Of a stretch of DNA of 64,000 nucleotides, positions 32,037-41,173 are shown piece by piece. The stretch is taken from assembly GCA_030698405.1 (NCBI GenBank), contig JAUYMU010000061.1, positions 62,001 to 126,000 of the forward strand, read 5' to 3'. The notes beneath the pieces are model-generated. The model searched no databases. It saw only the letters and a program-made list of their open reading frames with translations, and had not been told where the DNA came from. Numbering within the stretch: position 1 is the stretch's first letter; each line of letters starts with the position of its first letter. Origin of the DNA: Bacteroidota bacterium. GTDB lineage: Bacteria > Bacteroidota > Bacteroidia > Bacteroidales > Prolixibacteraceae. Made by a program: the position numbers and the translations under genes.

Positions 32037-32592
32037 CGATGTAAAAGCAGCGCTCGAAGTGCTGCAAAATGGCGGGGTAATTTTATATCCGACCGACACG
32101 ATTTGGGGAATTGGCTGTGATGCTTGTAACGAAGAAGCAGTGAAACGAATTTATGCAATCAAAAACCGCGTTGACTCAAAAAGTATGCTTGTTCTTTTGG
32201 AGAATGCTGCTTTACTGGATCGATATATTGATGAAGTTCCTGAAATCGCTTTCGACCTGATTGAAGTAACCGACAAACCACTTACAATTATTTACGATGG
32301 AGCAAAAAATCTGGCCCGGAACCTGATTGCCGATGATGGAAGTATTGGAATAAGAATCACAACAGAAGCATTCAGCAGCGACCTGATACGGCGGTTTAAA
32401 CGTCCGGTTGTCTCCACTTCAGCGAATATCAGCGACAAACCATCCCCTGCCTTTTTTGCCGAAATCGATCAGGAAATCATTGATTCTGTTGATTATGTAG
32501 TGAAATATCGACAGGAAGATACACACAAAGCTGTTCCGTCGGGCATCATAAAACTCGGACGAGGCGGTGGAATAAAAATAATAAGACCTTGA
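32029..32592 (+). CDS. tsaC: Threonylcarbamoyladenylate synthase
   Basis: YrdC/Sua5 domain protein for t6A37 tRNA modification. 187 residues: GVILYPTDTIWGIGCDA, KNRVDSKSMLVLL, IGIRI, RPVVSTSANISDKPSP. The usual K/R-x-R sequence is the KNR here. Single-domain form, no Sua5 C-terminus. Confidence 0.93.
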   Translation: MHDDVKAALEVLQNGGVILYPTDTIWGIGCDACNEEAVKRIYAIKNRVDSKSMLVLLENAALLDRYIDEVPEIAFDLIEVTDKPLTIIYDGAKNLARNLIADDGSIGIRITTEAFSSDLIRRFKRPVVSTSANISDKPSPAFFAEIDQEIIDSVDYVVKYRQEDTHKAVPSGIIKLGRGGGIKIIRP

Positions 32593-32667
32593 AAAAAGTG
32601 GTCAGTGTTCAGTCTCAGTATGCAGATGCTGAGTTAACTTTAAACAAAAATAAATTTAAACTCTCAA

Positions 32668-33585
32668 ATGTTTCAACCAAATAGAAAATCAACTTTTCAG
32701 GCAGCGAATTTGAAGGAAATAGCCTTGAAGGTCACTGGCCCTTCTGAATTACTGCAATTCCTGATAGAGAAATTTCCGGAGAAAAGCAGGACAGCCATCA
32801 AGTCACTTTTGGCTCACAAGCAGATAACTGTTGACGATATGGTTACGACCAAATTCGACCATCCCCTAAAGCGGGGTCAAATGGTATTTCTCAACAAAAA
32901 AAGGTCGGATGAAAAACCCCGGTTCAGAGGATTACGAATTGTACATGAAGATGCTGATATCATTGTAATCGATAAAGCAAGTGGCATGTTATCAATGGCT
33001 TCGGAAACGGAAAAGCAAAAAACTGCTTACAGCATATTGAGTGAATATGTCAAAAGGTTCAATCCTAAGAACCTGATTTTCATTGTTCACCGGCTCGATC
33101 GCGATACTTCCGGCCTGATGATGTTTGCAAAAAGCAAACGCGTTCAGGAAGTATTACAACAGGACTGGAACAATGCCATTATTGAAAGATCTTACATCGC
33201 GGTGGTGGAGGGTTGTGTTGAAACTCCGGAAGGAACGGTCACTTCGTGGTTAAGGGAAAACAAAGCAATGGTGATGTATTCGAGCCAGACTCCGGATGAC
33301 GGTCAAAAGGCAATTACCCATTACAAAGTACTGAAATCGAACAAATTTTTTTCGATGCTGGATGTGAAGCTTGAAACCGGACGTAAGAATCAGATCAGGG
33401 TTCACATGAAAGACATTGGGTTTCCGGTTACCGGCGACAAAAAATACGGAGGCAAATTGAATCCGATTGGCCAGATGGGACTTCATGCGCGGGTTTTGGC
33501 ATTTAAACATCCGGTTACCGGCAAAGCGCTTCGGTTCGAAACACCTATCCCCGGTAAGTTTTTAAAATTATTCAAGATGTCCTGA
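32668..33585 (+). CDS. RluA family rRNA/tRNA pseudouridine synthase
   Basis: 305 residues. N-terminal S4-like RNA-binding part (~residues 30-75: PEKSRTAIKSLLAHKQITVDD), catalytic domain with HRLDRDTSGLMMFAKS (catalytic Asp), RSYIAVVEG, LETGRKNQIRVHMKDIGFPVTGDKKYG. The target uridine cannot be read from sequence; RluD- and RluC-like members are the nearest types. Confidence 0.92.
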   Translation: MFQPNRKSTFQAANLKEIALKVTGPSELLQFLIEKFPEKSRTAIKSLLAHKQITVDDMVTTKFDHPLKRGQMVFLNKKRSDEKPRFRGLRIVHEDADIIVIDKASGMLSMASETEKQKTAYSILSEYVKRFNPKNLIFIVHRLDRDTSGLMMFAKSKRVQEVLQQDWNNAIIERSYIAVVEGCVETPEGTVTSWLRENKAMVMYSSQTPDDGQKAITHYKVLKSNKFFSMLDVKLETGRKNQIRVHMKDIGFPVTGDKKYGGKLNPIGQMGLHARVLAFKHPVTGKALRFETPIPGKFLKLFKMS

Positions 33586-33597
33586 TTCAAGTATTGA

Positions 33598-33630
33598 AGT
33601 CCGGGCGCGACTTTGAGTCGCACCCGGACT
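33598..33630. repeat. 33-base REP-like palindrome, copy 3
   Basis: AGTCCGGGCGCGACT, TTG, AGTCGCACCCGGACT: 15-3-15 layout with AGTC...GACT ends, one G-T pair. Confidence 0.85.
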
Positions 33631-33649
33631 GACTACAAATATTAATGGT

Positions 33650-33683
33650 AAAGCGTTCGAAAGAAAATTTCGAACGCTTTTTT
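33650..33683 (+). terminator. Terminator
   Basis: AAAGCGTTCGAAA, GAAAA, TTTCGAACGCTTT and T-run, 13 perfect pairs. Confidence 0.85.
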
Positions 33684-33713
33684 CATGTGGGTTTTTTTAT
33701 TGCCTGTGCGATT

Positions 33714-33782
33714 GGGTGAAGCGATTTTTAATCGCATTTTCTTTTGAAGTGTATAAAACCGGAAGTTAAAAACCTCCGCACC
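33714..33782. repeat. Dispersed repeat, copy 1
   Basis: Two hairpin words, GCGATTTTTAATCGC and GGAAGTTAAAAACCTCC, 40 bases apart. Copy 2 is at 37071-37136. Confidence 0.7.
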
Positions 33783-34115
33783 AGAGAGTAAAAATAAATA
33801 CCCCAAAATTGTCTCAAAATAATATTAAGATATTTAGGTCTTTATTTCCTAACCTTTTAAAATTAATTGCGTAAAGCAAATTAAATTTTATTTAAAATGA
33901 TTACTCCATCGATTAACAGATACTTTTCAGACAGATAATGGATTAATCCTCCTAAAATAATATTCTTCAAACTCCGGAAAGGGTTTATCCAAATAACAGT
34001 GCACATCACACTTCCATTTAATCAATCAAAACCACAATCAGACATGGACTGATTGAGCCATTAAAATCTTAGAGCTTAACATCGCGAATCAATTATTAAC
34101 ATTAAAAATCACACT

Positions 34116-34904
34116 ATGAAAAAATTAATCGCATTATGCTTAGTCGTACTATTAACATTCAGCGCTAAATCACAGGAGAAAACGCCTCCTCAGTATTTAC
34201 TATTTGAGTTTATGCGTGTGAAAGCAGACCAGGGATCTAACTACTGGCAGGTTGAAGAATTCTGGTCAGGCCTCCACAAACAACGCGTTGCCGACAAATC
34301 AATTATTGGTTGGGATCTCTGGTCCTTAACTCCTTCAGGAACAGAACAAGGGTCGCAATATTTAACGGTAACCATTTTTGCCAGCCTCAAAGATATGGTT
34401 CAGGCTATCGGATCGTTGGATGTAATGGCTTATGCAAAAAAAGCCTACCCCAAAATGACGGATAAAGAATTCACTGCCATGTATGATAAAACCGGTATGT
34501 CGAGAGACATGGCACATCAGGTGTTGATTAAAGTTGTTGACGGCACTAAAGGAGACTTTACGATGAAAGTTGGAACAATGATTACCATGGATATCATGAA
34601 GCAATTGGATGACAGCTATGAAAAAGTTGAATCAGAAATATTCAAACCCTGGCACCAACAAATGGTCGATGACGGTAAAAAAGGTAGCTGGCAATTGCTT
34701 CAGGCTATCTTGCCCGCCGGAAGCGAATCGTATGGAACGCACATTACCGTTAGCATGTACAACGATGTGGCACAGTTGGCCGCGTTTATGGAAGGATCTT
34801 TTGACGATATGGATTTAACGACTCAACTCGCAGTAAAAGAGGGCTTGAAAACCAGGGATTGGAAGGAAGTGAAAATTGGCAAACTGGAAATGATGGTGAG
34901 ATGA
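34116..34904 (+). CDS. Secreted protein of unknown function
   Basis: 262 residues with signal peptide MKKLIALCLVVLLTFSAKSQ (cut after ~19). The mature part seems to hold two similar halves: YLLFEFMRVKADQGSNYWQVEEFW..LHKQRV near residue 27 and IKQLDDSYEKVESEIFKPWHQQMV near 160, each followed by W-[DQ]-L and a T-V-[ST]-like strand, suggesting a duplicated alpha-beta barrel-type (NIPSNAP-like) domain. Upstream of an AmpG-like transporter. Confidence 0.75.
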   Translation: MKKLIALCLVVLLTFSAKSQEKTPPQYLLFEFMRVKADQGSNYWQVEEFWSGLHKQRVADKSIIGWDLWSLTPSGTEQGSQYLTVTIFASLKDMVQAIGSLDVMAYAKKAYPKMTDKEFTAMYDKTGMSRDMAHQVLIKVVDGTKGDFTMKVGTMITMDIMKQLDDSYEKVESEIFKPWHQQMVDDGKKGSWQLLQAILPAGSESYGTHITVSMYNDVAQLAAFMEGSFDDMDLTTQLAVKEGLKTRDWKEVKIGKLEMMVR

Positions 34905-34976
34905 TAAATGGAAAAATTTCAGGTTTTTCCCAGGCAGTAGATAACGCAACAATGAATAGATCAAAAACTGAATCAA

Positions 34977-36356
34977 TTGAAAAAATCATTAATCAGCCGG
35001 TTTCCAGCCCTTTCTGAAAATGCAGTGTTGCGTTATCTCGCTTTTTCCGCCTTGTATTTCGCGCAGGGAGTACCTGAAGGCTTGTTGTTATTTGGCTTAC
35101 CTGCATGGATGGCTATGAATGGGTTAAGCCCTGCAGAAATAGGCAGTTACGTTGCGATCACGCTAATTCCATGGAGTTTCAAAATTTTAGCGGCTCCACT
35201 AATGGATAGATTTACGTTTCTCCCAATGGGGCGCAGACGGCCATGGATTATCTTCGGACAATTCGGTTTGATGGCCAGTTTTTTATCCATGGCATTTATT
35301 CCTGATCCGCTTAACAACTTGACCATGCTCATGGTTGCCGGCTTTACGGTAAGCTTGTTCACCATTTTTCAGGACATCGCCGTTGATGGAATGGCCATTG
35401 ATATTTTACCCGTCGATCAGCAGGCAAGGGCGAACGGACTGATGTGGGGCTCCAAAACATTGGGAATATCTGCTTCAGTGGCAGCCGGAACTTATATCAT
35501 AAATGCTTATAGTTTCTTTTATGCCGTTGCCTCATTCTCAAGCATTATTTTATTGATAATGTTGGTGCCGGTATTCCTCAGGGAAAGGCCCGGCGAAAAA
35601 ATAATGCCATGGACCAAAGGGGAAGCCTCCGAGGTTTCAAACAAACTGCAATTACATAGTTGGAAAGCAATTTTAAAAAGTCTCTACCAGGTTTTCTTCT
35701 TAAGAGTAAGCATTATTATGGGTGTGGCGGTATTTAGTTATTCAATCGGCAGAGGACTGATTAGAGCAATATTGCCTGTTTTTACAGTGCTGGAACTCGG
35801 CTGGACTGACACGTTATATTCTCAAATATTTGCAACTACCAACCTAATTTCAGGAATCCTTGGAATGTTTGTGGCCGGCGCACTCATCGACTTTTTTGGT
35901 AAAATAAGAATGATGACCATTTATTTAATCTGCCTGATTGCACTCATTTCAGTGATGACTTTTATGAAAGATTATTGGCAATATGACGTATTTACTTATG
36001 GTCTTTTCGCAGGGTTCTTCATTCTCGATACCTTTATAACCATTGCCATTTTTGCAACAGCCATGCAGCTTTGCTGGAAAAGAATATCTGCCACGCAGTT
36101 CACCCTTTTTATGGCAATTGCAAACTTAGGGCTTGCCACCGGAGCAAAAATCTTGGGACCGCTTCGTGAAGTTTTGCCTTGGGAATACGTAATTTTTACT
36201 TTCACCGGATTTGCTGTTGTTATGCTGGTACTAATCAGACATATCCATTTCGACAATCATTTAATGAAAGTAACCCGGCTGGAAGCATTGCAGTTGGCTG
36301 ATGATGATAAAGCAGTGTTGCTTGCTCCGGTTATAATTCCGGCAACAAGTGAGTAG
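34977..36356 (+). CDS. AmpG-like MFS transporter
   Basis: 459 residues and about 12 membrane helices; LAFSALYFAQGVPEGLLLFGLPAWMA and MDRFTFLPMGRRRPWI resemble AmpG/PAT-type permeases (muropeptide or acetyl-CoA transport). The open frame starts with TTG at 34977; an ATG at 34951 opens a different frame that ends at 35016. TTG seems real because no ATG lies in frame until residue 45. Follows the secreted protein by 72 bases. Confidence 0.82.
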   Translation: MKKSLISRFPALSENAVLRYLAFSALYFAQGVPEGLLLFGLPAWMAMNGLSPAEIGSYVAITLIPWSFKILAAPLMDRFTFLPMGRRRPWIIFGQFGLMASFLSMAFIPDPLNNLTMLMVAGFTVSLFTIFQDIAVDGMAIDILPVDQQARANGLMWGSKTLGISASVAAGTYIINAYSFFYAVASFSSIILLIMLVPVFLRERPGEKIMPWTKGEASEVSNKLQLHSWKAILKSLYQVFFLRVSIIMGVAVFSYSIGRGLIRAILPVFTVLELGWTDTLYSQIFATTNLISGILGMFVAGALIDFFGKIRMMTIYLICLIALISVMTFMKDYWQYDVFTYGLFAGFFILDTFITIAIFATAMQLCWKRISATQFTLFMAIANLGLATGAKILGPLREVLPWEYVIFTFTGFAVVMLVLIRHIHFDNHLMKVTRLEALQLADDDKAVLLAPVIIPATSE

Positions 36357-36463
36357 CCCAAAAACTTCAAAAACTACTAATAATACGCAATATTTAGTTG
36401 CCAAAGTAAATTAAACGGGCAAGCCGAAAACCGACCAGAGTAGGCAAACTTAAAACTAATAAA

Positions 36464-36976
36464 ATGATAAGAATAAATTATTCAGGAATAGCCGCAGTAT
36501 GCGTTGCTTTATCCTTATTTGTTGGTGGATGCAGTGCACCTGCACCTAAAATAGCTGAGACACCCGTACAAGTGGTAGCCGAACCAGACATGGCTGCAAT
36601 AAAAGCCGAAATACAGGCTTTGGAAAGCAGTTGGGCGGCGGCAGACAATGCGCGTGATGCAACTGCTATCGCGGCTTTTTATGCCGATGATGCGGTGAGT
36701 CTTTCGAATAATAAACTGATGTTGATGGGCAAAGCTGCAATTCAAACAGACATTGAAGCAGGTCTGGCAAAAAGACCCGAGGGTTCAACTGTTTCTTATG
36801 ACGTTTTGGATGTATTTGGCGATGAAAAGCAAGTTACTGAAGTTGGAAAAGCAACTGTTACAGATGCATCCGGAAAAGTAATTTCTACGGGTAAGTACAT
36901 GGCTGTTTGGGAAAAACGTAACGGAAAATATATCTGTATAAGGGACATTTACAATGATGATGTGAAGAAAAAGTAA
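36464..36976 (+). CDS. NTF2-like (DUF4440/SnoaL) lipoprotein
   Basis: 170 residues. Lipobox VGGCS (Cys23), then an NTF2-like domain: IQALESSWAAADNARDATAIAAFYADDAVSL, GKAAIQTDI, GKYMAVWEKRNGKYICIRDIYND. Family members bind small ligands or act as isomerases; here substrate unknown. Last of the group 34.1-37.0 kb. Confidence 0.85.
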   Translation: MIRINYSGIAAVCVALSLFVGGCSAPAPKIAETPVQVVAEPDMAAIKAEIQALESSWAAADNARDATAIAAFYADDAVSLSNNKLMLMGKAAIQTDIEAGLAKRPEGSTVSYDVLDVFGDEKQVTEVGKATVTDASGKVISTGKYMAVWEKRNGKYICIRDIYNDDVKKK

Positions 36977-36990
36977 TTAAAGCATTGCTG

Positions 36991-37043
36991 TTAATGCTGA
37001 GGGAGAATGAAAAATCTCTCTCAGCATTAATTCTTTTTTTTTT
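36991..37043 (+). terminator. Terminator after the lipoprotein
   Basis: TTAATGCTGAGGGAGA, 8-base loop, TCTCTCTCAGCATTAA, then TTC and 10 Ts. Confidence 0.9.
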
Positions 37044-37070
37044 AAATGGAACCCGGGCAGGAATGTAATG

Positions 37071-37136
37071 GTGATGCGATTTTTAATCGCATTTTTATTT
37101 CCCGATAAAATCGGAAGTTAAAAACTTCCACACCCG
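37071..37136. repeat. Dispersed repeat, copy 2
   Basis: GCGATTTTTAATCGC and GGAAGTTAAAAACTTCC, 37 bases apart, same orientation as copy 1 at 33714-33782. The two copies bracket the 34.1-37.0 kb group. Confidence 0.7.
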
Positions 37137-37269
37137 GAACGAAAAAAGCACCTTAGTTTCCTGAAGTGCTTCTAAAAAGAGCAAGAAACGAAACTTCCCG
37201 CCTGACAAGCTAAGTTGGCAATGTCAAAAAAAAAGATTTTGAAGAAATCTCTTTTAATTTTTGTCTCTT

Positions 37270-37300
37270 TTTGGAGAAAGAAAAAATAGTTCTATATTTG
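37270..37300 (+). promoter_or_regulatory. tRNA operon promoter
   Basis: TTTG (37270-37273), 19 bases, TATATTTG (37293-37300): exact match to both boxes and spacing. Confidence 0.75.
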
Positions 37301-37348
37301 CAACGCTGTTTTCAAAAGCACTAAACAGTATGTTCAATCCAAATTATT

Positions 37349-37421
<73 letters not shown>

Positions 37422-37433
37422 CTTTTTAAGGAG

Positions 37434-37516
37434 GCCCGGATGGTGGAATCGGTAGACACGCAAGACTTAAAATCTTGTGACCATTGGTTGTGCGGGTTCA
37501 AGTCCCGCTCCGGGTA
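37434..37516 (+). tRNA. tRNA-Leu (anticodon TAA)
   Basis: 83 bases with long variable arm (TGACCATTGGTTGTG); acceptor GCCCGGA/TCCGGGT; anticodon stem CAAGA/TCTTG with loop CTTAAAA. Confidence 0.95.
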
Positions 37517-37546
37517 CTTTTAAAAAATCAGGTTCAAAAATTTATT

Positions 37547-37619
<73 letters not shown>

Positions 37620-37621
37620 CA

Positions 37622-37654
37622 AAAAAAGCACTTCCGAAAACGGGGTGCTTTTTT
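37622..37654 (+). terminator. Terminator of tRNA operon
   Basis: AAAAAAGCAC, 13-base loop, GTGCTTTTTT; ends between tRNA-Gly and mutS, usable in both directions. Confidence 0.75.
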
Positions 37655-37685
37655 ATTTTCTATTAAAAATAGGAATTTCGGTACA

Positions 37686-40319
37686 TTATTTTTTGAAAGG
37701 TCGATCCAGCCCGGTAATTTTCTTGATATCGTTCAGCTTATTCAGCGCTTCGAGCGGCGTAAGCTGATTGATGTCCAGGTTCTTAATCTCGTCGCGAATT
37801 TGTTTCAGCACCGGATCGTCGAGCTGGAAAAAACTCATCTGAAAGCCTTCCCGTTTCTCCGCCATACCCGCCAAAGGCTTCGATAATCCTTCTTTTCGGT
37901 GTGTATCTTCCAGTTGAAGCAGAATTTCGTCGGCACGGTGAACCACCGAAGGCGGCATTCCGGCCATTCTTGCCACATGAATCCCAAAACTGTGGTTACT
38001 TCCGCCCGGCATCAGCTTCCGGAGAAAAATGACTTTATTGCCAACCTCTTTTACGGTTACATTGAAGTTTTTCACTCTGCCAAACGATTTTTCCATCTCG
38101 TTTAGTTCGTGATAATGGGTGGCAAACATGGTTTTTGCCTTTGCTTTCGGATGTTCGTGAATGTATTCAACGATCGACCATGCAATCGAAATGCCGTCGT
38201 AGGTGGATGTCCCGCGTCCAAGTTCGTCGAGTAAAATCAGACTGCGATCCGAAAGATTGTTCAGGATGCTGGCTGCTTCGTTCATCTCGACCATAAAAGT
38301 GGATTCTCCCAGCGAAATATTATCAGACGCGCCTACCCTCGTGAATATTTTATCTACATAACCTATCTGAGCCGCTTCTGCCGGAACAAAGCTGCCAATC
38401 TGCGCCATCAGCACAATAAGGGCTGTTTGCCGAAGCAAAGCCGACTTGCCGGCCATGTTGGGTCCGGTAATAATGATCACCTGCTGATCGTCCTGATTCA
38501 GGGTCACATTGTTTGAAATATACGATTCGCCCATCGGTAGCTGGTGCTCGATTACCGGATGGCGGCCACCTGTGATGATGATGTCTTTCGAATCGTTTAT
38601 TTCGGGCCGGGAATATTTGAATTCGATGGCAGTGGTGGCAAATGACAGCAGGCAGTCCAACTGCCCGACAATCGCGGCATTTAGCTGTATTGCCTGAATA
38701 TATTCGGCCAATGCAACCACCAGTTCATTGAACAGCCGGACTTCGATGGCCAGAATTTTTTCTTCGGCGCCCAGAATTTTCGATTCGTATTCTTTCAACT
38801 CTTCCGTGATGTATCGTTCGGCTCCAACCAAAGTTTGTTTGCGGATCCATTCAGGCGGAACTTTGTCTTTGTGTGTATTCCTGACTTCAATGTAATAACC
38901 AAAAACATTGTTGAAAGCTATTTTCAGGCTTGTAATTCCTGTTCTTTCTGATTCGCGCTCCTGCATTTTCGCGAGGTAATCTTTTCCTGAAAATGCCAGC
39001 AAACGCAATTCATCCAATTCAGGAGAAACACCCGCAGCAATTACACTGCCCTTGTTGACCAAAGTTGGCGGATCGGGATGGATTTCCTTTTCGATTCGCT
39101 GACGAATGGATTCGCAGGGATTAAGTTGTTCGGCAAACCGCTGCAAATTGGGGCTGTCGGATTGACCGCACATTTGTTTGATCGGAACAATTGCCTGAAG
39201 TGCATTTTTCAACTGGACCACCTCGCGCGGGTTGATGCGAACAACAGCCACCTTTGAGATAATGCGTTCCAAATCGCCCACCTGACGAATGTGTTCTTCA
39301 AGATTTTCCTTCAGGCTTTCATCTTTTACCAGAAATTCCACCACATTCAGGCGGTTGTTAATGGCTGCAATTTCTTTCAGTGGAAGGGCAATCCAGCGTT
39401 TCAGCAAACGTGCGCCCATCGGTGAGATGGTTTTGTCAATCACCTGAACAAGCGTTTTTGCTCCTTCGTTGATCGAATTAAAAAGTTCGAGGTTGCGAAT
39501 GGTAAAACGGTCGAGCCAAACGTATTTGTCTTCTTCGATGCGCGACAGGCTGACGATGTGCTTCGTCTGGTGATGCTGTGTCAAATCGAGGTAATGGAGA
39601 ATAGCTCCTGAAGCGATGATCCCGTAATTCAGCTCGTGAACGCCAAAACCTTTGAGCGATTTGGTTTCGAAATGCCGCATCAGCCGGTCATTGGCTGCAT
39701 CTTCGGTATAAACCCAGTCATCCTGAGAAAAAGTATAGTATTTTACACCGAACAAGGCAGTAAAATCGGCTCCTTTCCCTTTCTGAAACAAAACTTCCTT
39801 GGGCTGAAACGAACTTAGCAGTTTGTCGATGTATTCGAACGAACCTTCTGCTGTGAGGAATTCGCCGGTCGAAATATCCAGAAAGGCAATTCCGGCCAAT
39901 TTTTTATCGAAATGTACTGAAGCTAAAAAATTGTTTTCGCGGTGCTCCAGAATGTTGTCGTTGTACGAAACACCGGGAGTTACCAACTCTGTAATACCCC
40001 GTTTGACAATGTTTTTGGTCAGCTTCGGATCTTCGAGCTGCTCGCAAATTGCAACACGCGCACCAGAGCGAACCAGTTTTGGCAGATAGGTATCGAGTGC
40101 ATGATAAGGAAACCCGGCAAGTTCAACATAGCTGGCCGATCCATTTGCCCGTCGGGTGAGCGTAATGCCCAGAATACCCGATGCGCGAATGGCATCTTCG
40201 CCGAAAGTCTCGTAAAAATCGCCAACGCGGAACAATAAAATGGCATCAGGATGTACTGCCTTGACTGCATTGTACTGCTTCATCAAAGGAGTTTCAGCAT
40301 ATTTTGAAGTAGTGCTCAA
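37686..40319 (-). CDS. mutS: DNA mismatch repair protein MutS
   Basis: ATPase that recognises mismatches. About 877 residues. N-terminal mismatch domain begins [35 protein letters not shown] with the Phe-x-Glu (FYETFG); Walker [43 protein letters not shown] (Walker B), [11 protein letters not shown] chose TTG 40319 because family similarity (AETPLMKQ) extends before ATG 40283, and the -7 box at 40344-40351 excludes 40346. Complete, with the usual C-terminus. Confidence 0.95.
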   Translation of the reverse strand: MSTTSKYAETPLMKQYNAVKAVHPDAILLFRVGDFYETFGEDAIRASGILGITLTRRANGSASYVELAGFPYHALDTYLPKLVRSGARVAICEQLEDPKLTKNIVKRGITELVTPGVSYNDNILEHRENNFLASVHFDKKLAGIAFLDISTGEFLTAEGSFEYIDKLLSSFQPKEVLFQKGKGADFTALFGVKYYTFSQDDWVYTEDAANDRLMRHFETKSLKGFGVHELNYGIIASGAILHYLDLTQHHQTKHIVSLSRIEEDKYVWLDRFTIRNLELFNSINEGAKTLVQVIDKTISPMGARLLKRWIALPLKEIAAINNRLNVVEFLVKDESLKENLEEHIRQVGDLERIISKVAVVRINPREVVQLKNALQAIVPIKQMCGQSDSPNLQRFAEQLNPCESIRQRIEKEIHPDPPTLVNKGSVIAAGVSPELDELRLLAFSGKDYLAKMQERESERTGITSLKIAFNNVFGYYIEVRNTHKDKVPPEWIRKQTLVGAERYITEELKEYESKILGAEEKILAIEVRLFNELVVALAEYIQAIQLNAAIVGQLDCLLSFATTAIEFKYSRPEINDSKDIIITGGRHPVIEHQLPMGESYISNNVTLNQDDQQVIIITGPNMAGKSALLRQTALIVLMAQIGSFVPAEAAQIGYVDKIFTRVGASDNISLGESTFMVEMNEAASILNNLSDRSLILLDELGRGTSTYDGISIAWSIVEYIHEHPKAKAKTMFATHYHELNEMEKSFGRVKNFNVTVKEVGNKVIFLRKLMPGGSNHSFGIHVARMAGMPPSVVHRADEILLQLEDTHRKEGLSKPLAGMAEKREGFQMSFFQLDDPVLKQIRDEIKNLDINQLTPLEALNKLNDIKKITGLDRPFKK

Positions 40320-40343
40320 TGTTCTGAATTTTTTAAAGAAACA

Positions 40344-40351
40344 CAAAGATA
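40344..40351 (-). promoter_or_regulatory. -7 box of mutS
   Basis: TATCTTTG on the minus strand; fixes the mutS start downstream of 40344. Confidence 0.5.
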
Positions 40352-40430
40352 AGTTTTAAAGGCATGAATAAAACATCCAGGATATTTTTTGAAATTGGGA
40401 TTACAGGCTATGGTAATTTTCAGGCTATTT

Positions 40431-40467
40431 AATGACTACAAAATGACAATTGAATGACTTTTATGAC
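40431..40467. repeat. Phased AATGAC array
   Basis: AATGAC at 40431, 40442 and 40453 and ATGAC at 40463, spaced ~11 bases. Same word as the GTCATT array at 20470-20535 on the other strand. Confidence 0.6.
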
Positions 40468-40535
40468 ATTAGGTAAATTCGCGGATACTCATATTACAGA
40501 CCTTTTTTGACCTTTTCTGAAAATAAAAAAAAGTG

Positions 40536-40543
40536 TACCTTTG
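40536..40543 (+). promoter_or_regulatory. -7 box of the ParE-type module
   Basis: TACCTTTG, 18 bases before ATG 40562. Confidence 0.45.
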
Positions 40544-40561
40544 AAAAAACGAATCAGGAAA

Positions 40562-40798
40562 ATGAGCACCATTGAATTAAGACATATAATCACGGAACAT
40601 CTATCTCATATAGATGATGCTTCGTTTTTGAACGCAATAAAGACAATTATAGAATCCAAAGCTTCTGAAGGAACTTATAAACTAAGTGATCATCAGAAAA
40701 AAAGGATTGATTTAGCCAGACAGCAACTCAAAAGTGGGCAAACAATTTCTAATGATGATCTTCAAAAAGAAGTTGACCAATGGTTAAATTCAAAATAG
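40562..40798 (+). CDS. Antitoxin-like protein of ParE pair
   Basis: 78 residues, mostly helical, with STIELRHIITEHLSHIDDASFLNAIKTIIESKA then a linker and DLARQQLKSGQTISNDDLQKEVDQWLNS. The C-terminal GQTISND part resembles antitoxin toxin-binding tails. ATG at 40562; TTG 40541 is in frame but would start inside the promoter. Overlaps the toxin by 19 bases. Confidence 0.78.
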   Translation: MSTIELRHIITEHLSHIDDASFLNAIKTIIESKASEGTYKLSDHQKKRIDLARQQLKSGQTISNDDLQKEVDQWLNSK

Positions 40799-41091
40799 AA
40801 TGGTCTGTTGAAGCAAGACTGGATTTAATAGATATACTTGAATTCTATATAAATCAGAATGATTCAGCCACTTATAGTATAAAGCTGAATTCAGAAATAA
40901 ATAAAAGTGTAAAATTAATTTCCAGAAATCCTTTTATCGGCATTCCTACAGATTATGATTCTGTTAGAGCTTTTGTAAAAGGTGATTATCAGATTATATA
41001 TGAGATTGTCGGCAAATTAATTTTGGTTATTATGATATGGGATTGTCGGAGAGATCCTGAAGATAGAGTAATTGAAAGAAGAATTAAATAG
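40780..41091 (+). CDS. ParE/RelE-type toxin
   Basis: 103 residues: IEWSVEARLDLIDILEFYINQ, SVKLISRNPFIGIPTDYDSVRAFVKGDYQIIYEIV, IMIWDCRRDPEDRV, the usual RelE/ParE core with Arg and Tyr near the C-terminus. ParE members poison gyrase, RelE members cut mRNA; sequence alone does not decide. Confidence 0.85.
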   Translation: MVKFKIEWSVEARLDLIDILEFYINQNDSATYSIKLNSEINKSVKLISRNPFIGIPTDYDSVRAFVKGDYQIIYEIVGKLILVIMIWDCRRDPEDRVIERRIK

Positions 41092-41173
41092 CTCAGGATA
41101 AACGGGTTCTGCAAATAAGAAAAATCGCCCAAATGCTTCTGCTAATCCAAAATAGTTAAATTTTCGGTCAGCC

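Larger units (their letters stand above)
33586..34115. other. Gap with three hairpin elements
   Basis: 530 bases holding a REP-like palindrome (33598-33630), a terminator (33650-33683) and a dispersed repeat (33714-33782). The following 330 bases are AT-rich and seem empty apart from being leader of the next gene. Confidence 0.55.

Noticed and set aside
34116-36976. Calling the 34-37 kb group a defence system
   Set aside because: A secreted protein, an AmpG-like transporter and an NTF2 lipoprotein give no defence domain; the repeats alone do not support it.
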